Assembly: GCF_933208495.1 (NCBI RefSeq)
Contig: NZ_CAKOET010000001.1
Coordinates: 248,001 to 312,000 of the forward strand
Reading direction: 5' to 3'
DNA: 64,000 nt
Origin: Convivina praedatoris
GTDB taxonomy: Bacteria; Bacillota; Bacilli; Lactobacillales; Lactobacillaceae
In this document: positions 8,853 to 18,254 of the stretch, piece after piece
How the letters are laid out: each line of letters opens with the position of its first letter
Numbering within the stretch: position 1 is the first letter of the stretch
Made by a program: the position numbers and the translations under genes
The notes under the pieces: generated by a model
Told to the model about the DNA's origin: nothing
The model's input: only the letters and a program-made list of their open reading frames with translations
Databases searched by the model: none

Positions 8853-9773
8853 GTGACAGAAAACTTACCTGATCAGCTTAAATCGCTCTGGGATCAAGGA
8901 CTAGCAGCTAATCGTCAGGAAGATTGGTCTAAAGCAGCTTTGATTTGGTCTGAATTGTACGAAAGTTTAAATACTTTTGAAGTTAACTATCGTTTAGTCA
9001 TGGCGCTCTTCATGAATGAACAGTATCGGCTAGCTTTTGATATCGCTACTGAATATTTAGATGACTATCTAACTGATAGTGATTTACAAAAATTATTCAT
9101 CAGTTTGGCAGTGAAAAATCAAGAGTTTGTCTATGCCCAGCAACTAGCCTTGTTAGTTACTGATGAAAATCAGCGGCAGAAGCTAGTAAGTGATATTCGA
9201 CTAGCCGAAGATGAAGCGCAACAAACAATGGGTACAACTTTTCAAACAGTAGCGCGGCATTTTTATCATCTCAGTGACTATGATTTGATTAGTCAAGAAC
9301 AACGGTACCAAGAGGCTTACCAATTACCGGTCAAGTTATTCCAAGCTGGTGCCCGTTACTTACTCTTGGATCCTTTTTGTTCACCAGTCATGCGTGCGAG
9401 CCTCTTGGTCGATTTAAAAAAATTAGGGTTTGAAGAAACAGTTAGCTACTATTGGATTGATGATGAAAAGTATGAAATTGATCTAGGTCAAGTGGATTTA
9501 CCGTTGGATAGTCAACCCTATCAAGCAGTTAAGGCTGAACTGCATGACCAAATGGCCAATCAAGATCCGATTGCCTTTCAGACGTTATTAGAACAAGTTC
9601 GATTAGAAGTTTCGATGCTGTTTCCAAAAATAACAGGAAGCATCACTGATTCAAAGGCTTGGGCTCAAGCTGACATTCAGCGTTATCAACAGCTGCAAAG
9701 TAGATTAGAATCCGCTTCTCAAGCACAAATTCATCAAAAAGTTAATCAATTATTAGATCAGCTTTCCTCTTAA
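8853..9773 (+). CDS. TPR-type helical-repeat protein of unknown function
   Basis: This 306-residue soluble protein starts at a GTG nine bases after AAGGAG. The N-terminal half reads as helical repeats (WSELYESLNTFEVNYRLVMAL and similar), as in tetratricopeptide proteins. The C-terminal half contains the segment SPVMRASLLVDLKKLGFEE. No catalytic residues or membrane segments are visible. It is the second gene of the rnjB unit, so a link with RNA processing or RNase J assembly is possible but only inferred from position. Confidence 0.7.
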   Translation: MTENLPDQLKSLWDQGLAANRQEDWSKAALIWSELYESLNTFEVNYRLVMALFMNEQYRLAFDIATEYLDDYLTDSDLQKLFISLAVKNQEFVYAQQLALLVTDENQRQKLVSDIRLAEDEAQQTMGTTFQTVARHFYHLSDYDLISQEQRYQEAYQLPVKLFQAGARYLLLDPFCSPVMRASLLVDLKKLGFEETVSYYWIDDEKYEIDLGQVDLPLDSQPYQAVKAELHDQMANQDPIAFQTLLEQVRLEVSMLFPKITGSITDSKAWAQADIQRYQQLQSRLESASQAQIHQKVNQLLDQLSS

Positions 9774-9795
9774 TCAATTGTGGAGAATATATTTA

Positions 9796-9824
9796 TTTAC
9801 AATTGAAGGGGAACTTAGTATAAT
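9796..9824 (+). promoter_or_regulatory. Strong promoter of tuf
   Basis: TTTACA (9796-9801) and a perfect TATAAT (9819-9824) are separated by 17 bases. The leader of about 115 bases ends with a TTTTTTCAG/CTGAAAAAA hairpin at 9904-9926, directly before the ribosome site. Confidence 0.8.
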
Positions 9825-9946
9825 AAAGCTCGGCTCAGATGCCATAAAAACGTAAAGATAGCTTGTGTTTAAGCAGCTTGCGTTGTAAAATATAGTTATA
9901 CGATTTTTTCAGTTTACTGAAAAAATAAAAATTGGAGGAAACTAAA

Positions 9947-11134
<1,188 letters not shown>

Positions 11135-11142
11135 TATCCTTT

Positions 11143-11171
11143 AAAAAAGCATTCTGCTGGAATGCTTTTTT
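11143..11171 (+). terminator. Terminator of tuf
   Basis: AAAAAAGCATTC pairs with GAATGCTTTTTT around a 5-base loop. Confidence 0.92.
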
Positions 11172-11190
11172 CTTTGTGTGAAAATAAAAC

Positions 11191-11217
11191 AAAAAGCGGC
11201 CAAACGGTCGCTTTTTT
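11191..11217. terminator. Bidirectional hairpin serving the 43-residue ORF on the minus strand
   Basis: AAAAAGCGGCC (11191-11201) pairs with GGTCGCTTTTTT (11206-11217) with one G-T pair. On the minus strand the T-run follows the small gene at 11226-11357. Confidence 0.8.
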
Positions 11218-11225
11218 CAGTAGAG

Positions 11226-11357
11226 TTATTTAGATTTTTTATTGCCCAAAGCAGCATCCCGGGTGGATTTTGTATCCGCTGGGGCTTGATCTGGTAATTG
11301 AATTAAATCATCAATTGGGCTACTCATTCGTTCTTCACGGTTTACAATTTTGGCCAT
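11226..11357 (-). CDS. Small protein of 43 residues, function unknown
   Basis: The frame encodes a hydrophilic protein starting MAKIVNREERMSSPIDDL and ending GNKKSK. It has no membrane helix and no cysteine. Support for a real gene: an AAAGGAGA ribosome site sits seven to eight bases before the ATG, and a well-formed terminator follows the stop by about ten bases. The unit is also isolated from its neighbours. I do not recognise the family with certainty; short proteins of this kind beside tuf are known in lactic acid bacteria but are uncharacterised. Confidence 0.6.
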   Translation of the reverse strand: MAKIVNREERMSSPIDDLIQLPDQAPADTKSTRDAALGNKKSK

Positions 11358-11410
11358 GTCAAATCTCCTTTATTATTGATATTAATTATATCATGGTAGT
11401 TTAAATCAAC

Positions 11411-11935
11411 TTAAATTCGCTCAATCAAAAAAGTGGTGATACCGTTGGTTTGGTAACGGGCTTGTTGATAATCTTCAACAAAAAGGCTATCTATAAACGC
11501 CTCCCAGTCGTTAGGAATGGTATTGAATTTAGCTAATAGGAGTCCTTGATGTTTTAGCAAGTTTAAAGCTCTTTGAATGCCATGAAGATAATTAAGTTCG
11601 AGCTGATCATGATTATCGGCATCACTGGAGTAATCAAAGATAGCTAAACTAGCTCGTTGTTTTTTAAAATGTTCGGAAGTCTGAATTTGATTAGCAAATG
11701 AGTTGTTGTAAACAATAACCCGTTCATTAAGTCCAGTTAGTAGTAGGGAAGCTGCGGTGTCATTGGCAGCTTGCTGGGATTGATGATAACTAAAGACAAT
11801 TCCCTCTGAACCGACCCGACTAGCCAGAAAGCGGGTGTTATTGCCATTGCCGGTCGTAGCATCGATGACTAAATCACCGACTTGAACTTGATCTTCAATC
11901 ATTTGATGACAAAAAGTATTGCTATTTAAAATCAT
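11411..11935 (-). CDS. YtqB/MnmM-like class I SAM methyltransferase, divergent
   Basis: The 174-residue protein begins MILNSNTFCHQMI and has the SAM-binding motif VIDATTGNGNNTRFLA near residues 23-38. This closely matches the YtqB/MnmM family, whose members methylate 5-aminomethyl-2-thiouridine in tRNA. In typical members the central strand carries a conserved NLGYLPGGDK-like segment. Here the corresponding place reads LAIFDYSSDADN, so the catalytic or substrate loop has changed and the activity is uncertain. A GAGGAAA ribosome site precedes the start. It is transcribed away from leuS, to which it is divergent. Confidence 0.7.
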   Translation of the reverse strand: MILNSNTFCHQMIEDQVQVGDLVIDATTGNGNNTRFLASRVGSEGIVFSYHQSQQAANDTAASLLLTGLNERVIVYNNSFANQIQTSEHFKKQRASLAIFDYSSDADNHDQLELNYLHGIQRALNLLKHQGLLLAKFNTIPNDWEAFIDSLFVEDYQQARYQTNGITTFLIERI

Positions 11936-11999
11936 GATTTCCTCTTTATTTTAGCTAGTATTCCTTCTTAGATTATATCGGATTTAAGGCGCTTTATGT

Positions 12000-12247
12000 T
12001 ATAATAGGGGCACATTTCAACACTAGTAGCTTAGCAATGGTCAACAGCAAATAGGCGGCGATGAAAGCCTATCAAGTCGCTTGGTGAACTCGGTTGAATG
12101 CCATTATTGGTGAACCTAAGGCAGTAGCTAATGACGTTTCCACCGCGTTAAGGTGATTAAGACGTAGTAATGTACGTAAACATAGGTGGTACCGCGATTC
12201 ATTCGCCCTGTGATAGACCCAGTGGGTTTATCACAGGTTTTTTATTA
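12000..12247 (+). promoter_or_regulatory. T-box leader of leuS with leucine specifier CUC
   Basis: TATAAT at 12000-12005 with an upstream TG forms an extended -10. The transcript then contains a long stem I with GAACTCGG, whose CTC at 12089-12091 would be the leucine specifier codon. The conserved T-box AGGTGGTACCGCG is at 12184-12196. A terminator stem follows (12207-12220 with 12224-12237) with six T residues. In this class, uncharged tRNA-Leu pairs with the specifier and with the T-box, prevents termination and turns leuS on when leucine is scarce. Confidence 0.93.
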
Positions 12248-12277
12248 AAGGTACAATTATAAGGAGGATGGCAGAGA

Positions 12278-14710
12278 ATGGATTTTAATCATCAGCAAAT
12301 TGAAAAAAAATGGCAGGAATATTGGGATCAGCATAAAACTTTTCAAGCACAAGACAAGTCTGATAAGCCTAAGTATTATGCCCTAGATATGTTCCCTTAT
12401 CCTTCTGGTCAGGGGCTTCACGTTGGGCATCCGGAAGGTTATACTGCAACTGATATTGTTAGCCGTTATAAGCGGGCTCAAGGATTTAATGTTTTGCATC
12501 CAATGGGTTGGGATGCCTTTGGTTTACCAGCCGAACAGTACGCGATTAAAACTGGTAACAATCCGGCCACCTTCACTAATGAAAATATTCAGGTTTTTAA
12601 AAAACAAATTAAATCGTTAGGCTTTTCTTACGATTGGTCACGTGAAATTAATACAACCGATTCCAATTACTATAAGTGGACCCAATGGATCTTTGAAAAG
12701 CTCTATGAAAAAGGCTTAGCTTATGAAGATGAAATCATGGTTAATTGGGCACCAGATTTTCCTGGTGGAGGAATCGTAGTTGCCAATGAAGAAGTAATTG
12801 ATGGTAAGACTGAGCGTGGTGGTTATCCAGTTTACCGCGTGCCAATGCGGCAATGGGTATTAAAAATCACGGCTTATGCTGACCGCTTGTTGGATGATTT
12901 GGATGACTTGGATTGGCCTGATGCTATTAAAGAACAGCAACGGAACTGGATTGGCCGTTCGATTGGGGCTGCAGTGGTATTTGATGTGCAAGATCATGCC
13001 AATCAAACTGTAGAAGTTTTCTCAACTCGTCCGGATACCTTATTCGGAGCATCTTACTTAGTTTTGGCACCAGAGCACGAATTGGTTGACCACATTGTAA
13101 CCGCTGATCAAAAGGCGGTCGTAGAAGCTTATCGAGAAAAGATTGCGGCTAAGTCCGATCTAGAACGGACTGATTTAAATAAGGAAAAGTCAGGGGCCTT
13201 TACTGGTGCTTATGCAATTAATCCCGTTAATGGAGATAAGTTACCAATTTGGATTGCTGATTATGTTTTGGCTTCTTACGGAACAGGAGCAGTTATGGGT
13301 GTTCCCGCTCATGATCAGCGTGATTGGGATTTTGCTACGAAGTTTGACTTACCAATTGTTCCTGTGATTGAAGGGGGCGATGTGACTCAGGAGGCCTATA
13401 CGGGGGATGGCCTTCACATTAATTCTGATTTCTTGAATGGTCAAGAAAAGCAAGCTGCTATTGATACCATTATTGATTGGTTAACGGAGCACAAGGCCGG
13501 TACCAAGCGTGTTAATTACCGTTTGCGAGACTGGATTTTCTCCCGCCAACGTTATTGGGGTGAGCCAATTCCAGTTATTCATTGGGAAGATGGTACGCAG
13601 TCTTTGGTACCAGAAGACGAATTACCACTACGTTTGCCAGAAATGAAACAAGAGCAAATGAAGCCATCTGGTACTGGAGAATCTCCTTTGGCTAATGCGA
13701 CCGATTGGTTAAATGTTACTCGGGCTGATGGTGTAAAGGGCCGTCGCGAAACCAACACTATGCCACAGTGGGCTGGATCATCATGGTATTACTTGCGCTA
13801 TATTGATCCTAAGAACCGTCAAATGTTAGCTGACCCAGAGAAGCTGGCCTACTGGAGCAATATCGATTTGTATGTTGGTGGGGCTGAGCATGCTGTTTTG
13901 CACCTACTATATGCTCGTTTTTGGAATAAGTTCTTGTACGATTTGGGTGTTGTACCAGATAAGGAACCTTTCCATAAGTTAGTTAACCAAGGCATGATTT
14001 TGGGTGAAAACCATGAAAAGATGTCTAAATCGAAGGGGAATGTAGTGAACCCCGATGAAATCGTGGCCGAATATGGTGCCGATACATTGCGCATTTATGA
14101 AATGTTCATGGGACCTTTGACCCAAAGTAAGCCTTGGTCTGATGAAGGCGTGACTGGTTCTCGTCGCTGGTTAGATCGTGTATGGCGTTTGTTAATTGAT
14201 GACGAGGGTCGGGTACGTGATCACGTAACGACTTATAACGATGGTAAGTTGGATAAAATCTACAACATGACTGTTAAGAAGGTCACAGAGGATTTGGAAA
14301 ACTTGCGTTTCAACACGGCTATTTCCCAGTTAATGGTCTTTATTAACGAAGCATATAAGGTTGATGGTTTACCAATTCAGTACATGAACGGTTTTGTTCA
14401 AATGTTGGCCCCATTTGCGCCCCATTTGGCCGAAGAACTTTGGCAACGCTTGGGCCATGAAAATCAGTCAATTTCATATGTTGATTGGCCACAATACAAT
14501 CCAGAAGCCTTGGTGGATGATACGATTGAAATTATTTTCCAAGTTAACGGAAAGGTTCGTGGTAAGGCAAGCATGGATCGTAATGCTGACCGTGATGCCA
14601 TGATTGCTGCTGCTCAAGCCGATGATAATGTTCAAAACTTTATCGCTGGTAAAGAAATGGTTAAGGTTATTGCCGTTCCAGGTCGTTTTGTTAATATGGT
14701 TGTTAAGTAA
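12278..14710 (+). CDS. leuS: Leucyl-tRNA synthetase
   Basis: The enzyme charges tRNA-Leu with leucine. The 810-residue protein is a class I synthetase of normal bacterial length. HVGH (the HIGH motif) is at residues 48-51 within [11 protein letters not shown], and KMSKS is at 581-585. The editing (CP1) domain lies between about residues 220 and 420 and contains the threonine-rich TRPDTLFG motif and [15 protein letters not shown] with the catalytic aspartate. An AAGGAGG ribosome site precedes the ATG. Expression is controlled by the T-box just upstream. Confidence 0.98.
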   Translation: MDFNHQQIEKKWQEYWDQHKTFQAQDKSDKPKYYALDMFPYPSGQGLHVGHPEGYTATDIVSRYKRAQGFNVLHPMGWDAFGLPAEQYAIKTGNNPATFTNENIQVFKKQIKSLGFSYDWSREINTTDSNYYKWTQWIFEKLYEKGLAYEDEIMVNWAPDFPGGGIVVANEEVIDGKTERGGYPVYRVPMRQWVLKITAYADRLLDDLDDLDWPDAIKEQQRNWIGRSIGAAVVFDVQDHANQTVEVFSTRPDTLFGASYLVLAPEHELVDHIVTADQKAVVEAYREKIAAKSDLERTDLNKEKSGAFTGAYAINPVNGDKLPIWIADYVLASYGTGAVMGVPAHDQRDWDFATKFDLPIVPVIEGGDVTQEAYTGDGLHINSDFLNGQEKQAAIDTIIDWLTEHKAGTKRVNYRLRDWIFSRQRYWGEPIPVIHWEDGTQSLVPEDELPLRLPEMKQEQMKPSGTGESPLANATDWLNVTRADGVKGRRETNTMPQWAGSSWYYLRYIDPKNRQMLADPEKLAYWSNIDLYVGGAEHAVLHLLYARFWNKFLYDLGVVPDKEPFHKLVNQGMILGENHEKMSKSKGNVVNPDEIVAEYGADTLRIYEMFMGPLTQSKPWSDEGVTGSRRWLDRVWRLLIDDEGRVRDHVTTYNDGKLDKIYNMTVKKVTEDLENLRFNTAISQLMVFINEAYKVDGLPIQYMNGFVQMLAPFAPHLAEELWQRLGHENQSISYVDWPQYNPEALVDDTIEIIFQVNGKVRGKASMDRNADRDAMIAAAQADDNVQNFIAGKEMVKVIAVPGRFVNMVVK

Positions 14711-14762
14711 AAATTTTTTAACCCGTAATTTTACGGGGTACATATCATAAAGGAAGAGTGGC

Positions 14763-16724
14763 ATGACCCGCAAGGATTCATCAGAAAAAAAATTCAATCG
14801 CCGTCCTTGGAAGAAAGGTGTTAATGTCAATGGCCGAGTACTGACTGAGACAGAATTACTGTCTCAACTCGATTCCGATTTGTTTGAAATTGGCAAAAAA
14901 TATGTTCAACCAACTAATGAAGAACAAGAAACAGGTCAACATACAACCGATATGAAATATAAAAATATTTTTAAGAAAGTTCATCGCCGTAAGAAAAAAC
15001 AAAAGGCAGTCAAAATTAGCGACCATCATTTGTTGGAAACAGCGATTCAGTCCAAGGGTAGTACTGCTAGCGACGACCAAGAGTTAAAGCAAGCACAAAC
15101 TGATAACCAGATTTTGGTAAAGGGCTCGATTTGGTTATCAGTTGGGAATATTATTTCCCGTCTCTTAGGTGCCGCCTTTATATTGCCCTGGTTAGCTATG
15201 TTGGGAGTAAATGCTAATCGTTCCAATGCCTTATTCTCACAAGGATATACCATTTATGGCATTTTATTAGCAATTGCAACCTTTGGTTTTCCATCAGCGA
15301 TTTCTAAGGTTTTAGCTCAGTTGATGGCTAAAAAAGATTGGATTGAAACTCGGCGTTTAACCCGACAATCTTTGTGGGTCGGTGTTATTTTAGGCCTGGT
15401 CTTTGGCCTATTGCTTTATGTGGGCGCGCCCTTTTTATCCAATGGCAATCCTAATGTTATTCCAGTTTTACATTCACTGGCACCAGCGGTCTTAATTTTT
15501 CCTTTAATGTCGATGATGCGTGGCGTCTTTCAAGGGCATCAGTTGATGCACATTTCAGCAATCTCTGACATTGTGGAACAAATCGCTCGCATTGTGTATT
15601 TGTTAGTGATGACTATTGTGGTTTTGAATTTGGATCCTAATAATTGGGTTGGTGCTGTTGTTCAAGCTACTTTTGCTGCCTTTATTGGTGCCCTCTTTAG
15701 CATGGTCGTGCTCTTGTGGGGCTGGATTAAATATCGCGCAACTATTATGCCTCCCGCTCCGAAAAGTAAGGGAAGTGAAAATAGGATTTTATCAATGGTC
15801 GGCCATATTTTAAAAGAATCATGGCCCTTTGTTGTAATCGGTTCGGCAACGAATTTGTTCTTGTTTGTTGATCAGTATACCTTCTTTAACATTATGAAGA
15901 CCTTTTTTGATTACTCAAGTGATCAATTACAAATTGATTTTGCCCTGTTTAGTGCCAATCCTAATAAGTTGATTATGATTGTCATTTCCTTTGCTATTAG
16001 TATTGCCACTACTGCCTTGCCACTCTTGTCTGGTAGTAAGGAGGGGCAAGAGCCTGGTGTGATTCAACGTCAATTGGATCAGGTATTACGTTTATCAACC
16101 TTGGTCCTATTGCCAAGTGCTTTGGGGATGTTTGCCGTGGCTAATCCTTTGTATAAGCTTTTTTATACAATTGATGAAACTAGCCAGGCCGGTATCTATC
16201 TCCTACAATTTTCAACCATTATGACGATTGTCTTTAGTTTCTTTATGCTGTTGTCATTAGTTTTGCAGGCCTTATCCGACACTAAAATTGTCATGTATGC
16301 CTTTGGACTTGGTTTAGTGGTTAAAATTGTCCTACAATTGCCTTTGGTATATGCTTTCCAAGGGTTGGGGGCTTTGTTAGCCAGCACCATCGGTATGGGA
16401 ATTTCGGTGGCCTGGATGTTAATTTATCTCCAAAAAAAATATCAAGTTGGTTTAACCAGTATTAGTGAGGATTTGGGTCGCAGTTTTTGGTCTTCAGTTG
16501 TTATGGCGGTGGTTGCTTACTTATCGATTTGGATAATGCAAACCTACATTTTTGTAGTCGATACTAAGTTACATGTTGCTCTTGAAACCGGCGTGGGTGT
16601 CCTTGTTGGGGCAGTGATATTAATTCTCTTGTATGCCCATTATGGTTTGGCTGATAATCTCTTGGGTTCGCGTTTTGCGAAATTTATTCCGATCAAAAAA
16701 GCAAAAACTAAAATTAAAGATTGA
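14763..16724 (+). CDS. MurJ/SpoVB-like polysaccharide or lipid II flippase (YtgP type)
   Basis: The protein belongs to the MOP (MATE-like) superfamily of oligosaccharide-lipid flippases. After an unusual hydrophilic N-terminal extension of about 115 residues rich in lysine (HRRKKKQKAVKISDHHLL), roughly 14 membrane helices begin at GSIWLSVGNIISRLLGAAF. This start and the PSAISKVLAQ and MRGVFQGHQ segments resemble Firmicute YtgP/SpoVB proteins, which move lipid II across the membrane for peptidoglycan synthesis. Total length is 653 residues against about 540 for most relatives, the difference being the cytoplasmic extension. It follows leuS closely and may be cotranscribed with it. Confidence 0.85.
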   Translation: MTRKDSSEKKFNRRPWKKGVNVNGRVLTETELLSQLDSDLFEIGKKYVQPTNEEQETGQHTTDMKYKNIFKKVHRRKKKQKAVKISDHHLLETAIQSKGSTASDDQELKQAQTDNQILVKGSIWLSVGNIISRLLGAAFILPWLAMLGVNANRSNALFSQGYTIYGILLAIATFGFPSAISKVLAQLMAKKDWIETRRLTRQSLWVGVILGLVFGLLLYVGAPFLSNGNPNVIPVLHSLAPAVLIFPLMSMMRGVFQGHQLMHISAISDIVEQIARIVYLLVMTIVVLNLDPNNWVGAVVQATFAAFIGALFSMVVLLWGWIKYRATIMPPAPKSKGSENRILSMVGHILKESWPFVVIGSATNLFLFVDQYTFFNIMKTFFDYSSDQLQIDFALFSANPNKLIMIVISFAISIATTALPLLSGSKEGQEPGVIQRQLDQVLRLSTLVLLPSALGMFAVANPLYKLFYTIDETSQAGIYLLQFSTIMTIVFSFFMLLSLVLQALSDTKIVMYAFGLGLVVKIVLQLPLVYAFQGLGALLASTIGMGISVAWMLIYLQKKYQVGLTSISEDLGRSFWSSVVMAVVAYLSIWIMQTYIFVVDTKLHVALETGVGVLVGAVILILLYAHYGLADNLLGSRFAKFIPIKKAKTKIKD

Positions 16725-16782
16725 TTATGATACGATAGACTCAGTAGTTTATCTAGAAATTTATAAGGGTAGGTTCGGGCAA

Positions 16783-17778
16783 TTGGTGGATCTAATTAAA
16801 ACGAGTTGGCGTAAAGTTGCGCTGACAATTTTCTTTTTTGTGATAAGTGTTATTTTGCAAGTTATGGGATTGAACTACTTCTTAATTCCAAATGATATTT
16901 TCTCAGTTGGAATTAACGGGGTTTCCCAGCTGATGTCTATTTTTGCCCGTACTTTCTTTCACTTACACATTGATACGGGTTTGTTCTTGTTACTATTTAA
17001 CATTCCGATTGGTGTTATTGGTTGGAAGTTAATTGGTGGCAAGTTTACTATTTTAAGTTTCCTCAATTCAGTGGCAGTATCATTAGCCATGATTTTTGTA
17101 CCAGCCCATCCTTTTACCACTCAGCCACTATTAGCTTCGTTATTTGGGGGCTTGCTGGTTGGAGCTTCAGTAGGGGTGGCTCTGCGTTATGGATTTTCCA
17201 CCGGTGGTTTGGATATTATTGCCATGGTCATTCAAAAGCGAACTGGTAAATCAATTGGAGTCTTCATGAATGCGGTTAACTTTGTAATCGTCTTGATTGC
17301 TGGTTCTTTCATTGGTTGGCAAAATGCTTTATACACTTTAATTGGCATTTATGCCACTGGACGAGTGGTAGATACCATGTATACTGGTTATCAAAAGCTA
17401 ACCGCCTTAATCGTGACCAGTAAGGGAAGTGAGGTGGTGGACGTCTTACATCGTGACCTAATCCGTGGCATTACCATCTTGCCTTCTCAAGGGGCTTACA
17501 CTAAACGAGATTCGACCACTTTAATGATGGTTTTATCACGATATGAGCTGTTTGAAATGCAAGAGGCGGTCCGCCAAGTTGATCCAAAGGCTTTCATTAC
17601 CTTCTTAAGTACGGTTAACGTGGCTGGAGAGTTCTTAGATGCTGATCGCCAGTTGCAAATGCGTAAATCATTGTCGCCTAAACCGACGACAATTGATGCT
17701 CAGTTGCAAGCCGAAAAGAGTTTAGAAGAGCAATTGCAGCAGTTGGAAAATGAACGAATCGAAAAAGGAGAAAAATAA
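16783..17778 (+). CDS. YitT family membrane protein (first copy)
   Basis: The frame has no ATG near the first membrane helix. The likely start is TTG at 16783 (or GTG at 16786), nine bases after AGGGTAGG, giving about 331 residues. Five to six N-terminal helices contain FLIPNDIFSVGINGVSQL and FSTGGLDIIAM, both typical of YitT/DUF161. A C-terminal DUF2179 domain follows (RGITILPSQGAYTKRDSTTLMMVLSRYE), and the last 50 residues are charged and coiled-coil-like (EKSLEEQLQQLENERIEKG). The function of this family is unknown. The stop codon overlaps the start of the tautomerase gene by one base. Confidence 0.82.
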   Translation: MVDLIKTSWRKVALTIFFFVISVILQVMGLNYFLIPNDIFSVGINGVSQLMSIFARTFFHLHIDTGLFLLLFNIPIGVIGWKLIGGKFTILSFLNSVAVSLAMIFVPAHPFTTQPLLASLFGGLLVGASVGVALRYGFSTGGLDIIAMVIQKRTGKSIGVFMNAVNFVIVLIAGSFIGWQNALYTLIGIYATGRVVDTMYTGYQKLTALIVTSKGSEVVDVLHRDLIRGITILPSQGAYTKRDSTTLMMVLSRYELFEMQEAVRQVDPKAFITFLSTVNVAGEFLDADRQLQMRKSLSPKPTTIDAQLQAEKSLEEQLQQLENERIEKGEK

Positions 17779-17963
17779 TGCCAGTTGTACAAGTTGAATT
17801 ATTAGAAGGTCGTAGTAAAGAACAATTAGCCAAGATGGTAGAGGATGTCACGGCGGCAATTGTTAAAAATACCGGTGCCCAGCGTGAGGCAGTTCACATC
17901 ATTCTACGGGAAATGCCCAAGGATCACTATGCGGTTGGTGGTGTCCTAGCCAGCGACCGTTAA
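17778..17963 (+). CDS. 4-oxalocrotonate tautomerase family small enzyme
   Basis: This 61-residue protein starts MPVVQVELLEGRSKEQLAKM. After removal of Met it exposes the N-terminal proline that is the catalytic base of 4-OT enzymes, and it keeps the central arginine region (HIILREMPKDHYAVGG). The family forms hexamers of such small subunits and catalyses keto-enol tautomerisation; the physiological substrate in lactic acid bacteria is unknown. The start overlaps the preceding stop (TAATG), so translation is coupled to the YitT gene. A long perfect terminator follows. Confidence 0.9.
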   Translation: MPVVQVELLEGRSKEQLAKMVEDVTAAIVKNTGAQREAVHIILREMPKDHYAVGGVLASDR

Positions 17964-17969
17964 TTTTAA

Positions 17970-18025
17970 AAATCAAGTTGCAGTAATTGAGTTTGTTTAA
18001 TCGATTACTGCAACTTGATTTTTTT
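17970..18025 (+). terminator. Terminator after the tautomerase gene
   Basis: A perfect 18-base inverted repeat (17970-17987 with 18004-18021) is followed by T residues, ending the leuS-side transcripts before the riboswitch. Confidence 0.93.
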
Positions 18026-18064
18026 AATAAAAGTCGGTAAAGTGTTACCAATAACTTAATTATT

Positions 18065-18199
18065 ATTTGCAGATATATCGCTGGAAAATGGCCAGCAGTC
18101 TCTACCACGCACCAAAAGCCGTGACTATCCGTAAATGCTGTAAATCGTTTTTTTGGTGAAAGCATTTGTCGGATCTGTGTTCCTACGAGTGCTTTTTTT
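18065..18199 (+). promoter_or_regulatory. Purine (guanine-type) riboswitch before guaB
   Basis: P1 is ATTTGCAG (18065-18072) with CCGTAAAT (18130-18137). J1/2 reads ATATATCG, P2 is GCTGG/CCAGC with loop AAAATGG, and J2/3 contains CTCTACC. P3 is CACG/CGTG, with a loop holding CC that can kiss the GG of L2. J3/1 is GACTAT, and its C at 18125 marks guanine rather than adenine recognition. Bases 18130-18139 can alternatively pair with 18162-18172. That alternative blocks the terminator formed by 18160-18172 and 18182-18194 plus T-run. So ligand should stabilise P1, free the terminator and shut off the gua operon. Confidence 0.9.
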
Positions 18200-18254
18200 G
18201 TTTGATAGCGTCTGCCGGTAGTTACTAAGATAGTCCATCAGAAGAGGAGAATTT

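Noticed and set aside
9932-9946. EF-Tu start at 9932 adding MEETK
   Set aside because: That TTG overlaps the GGAGG ribosome site itself; EF-Tu proteins begin MAKE.
14711-14755. Terminator after leuS
   Set aside because: AACCCGTAA/TTACGGGGT forms a hairpin but no T-run follows on the plus strand, so leuS may read into the flippase gene.
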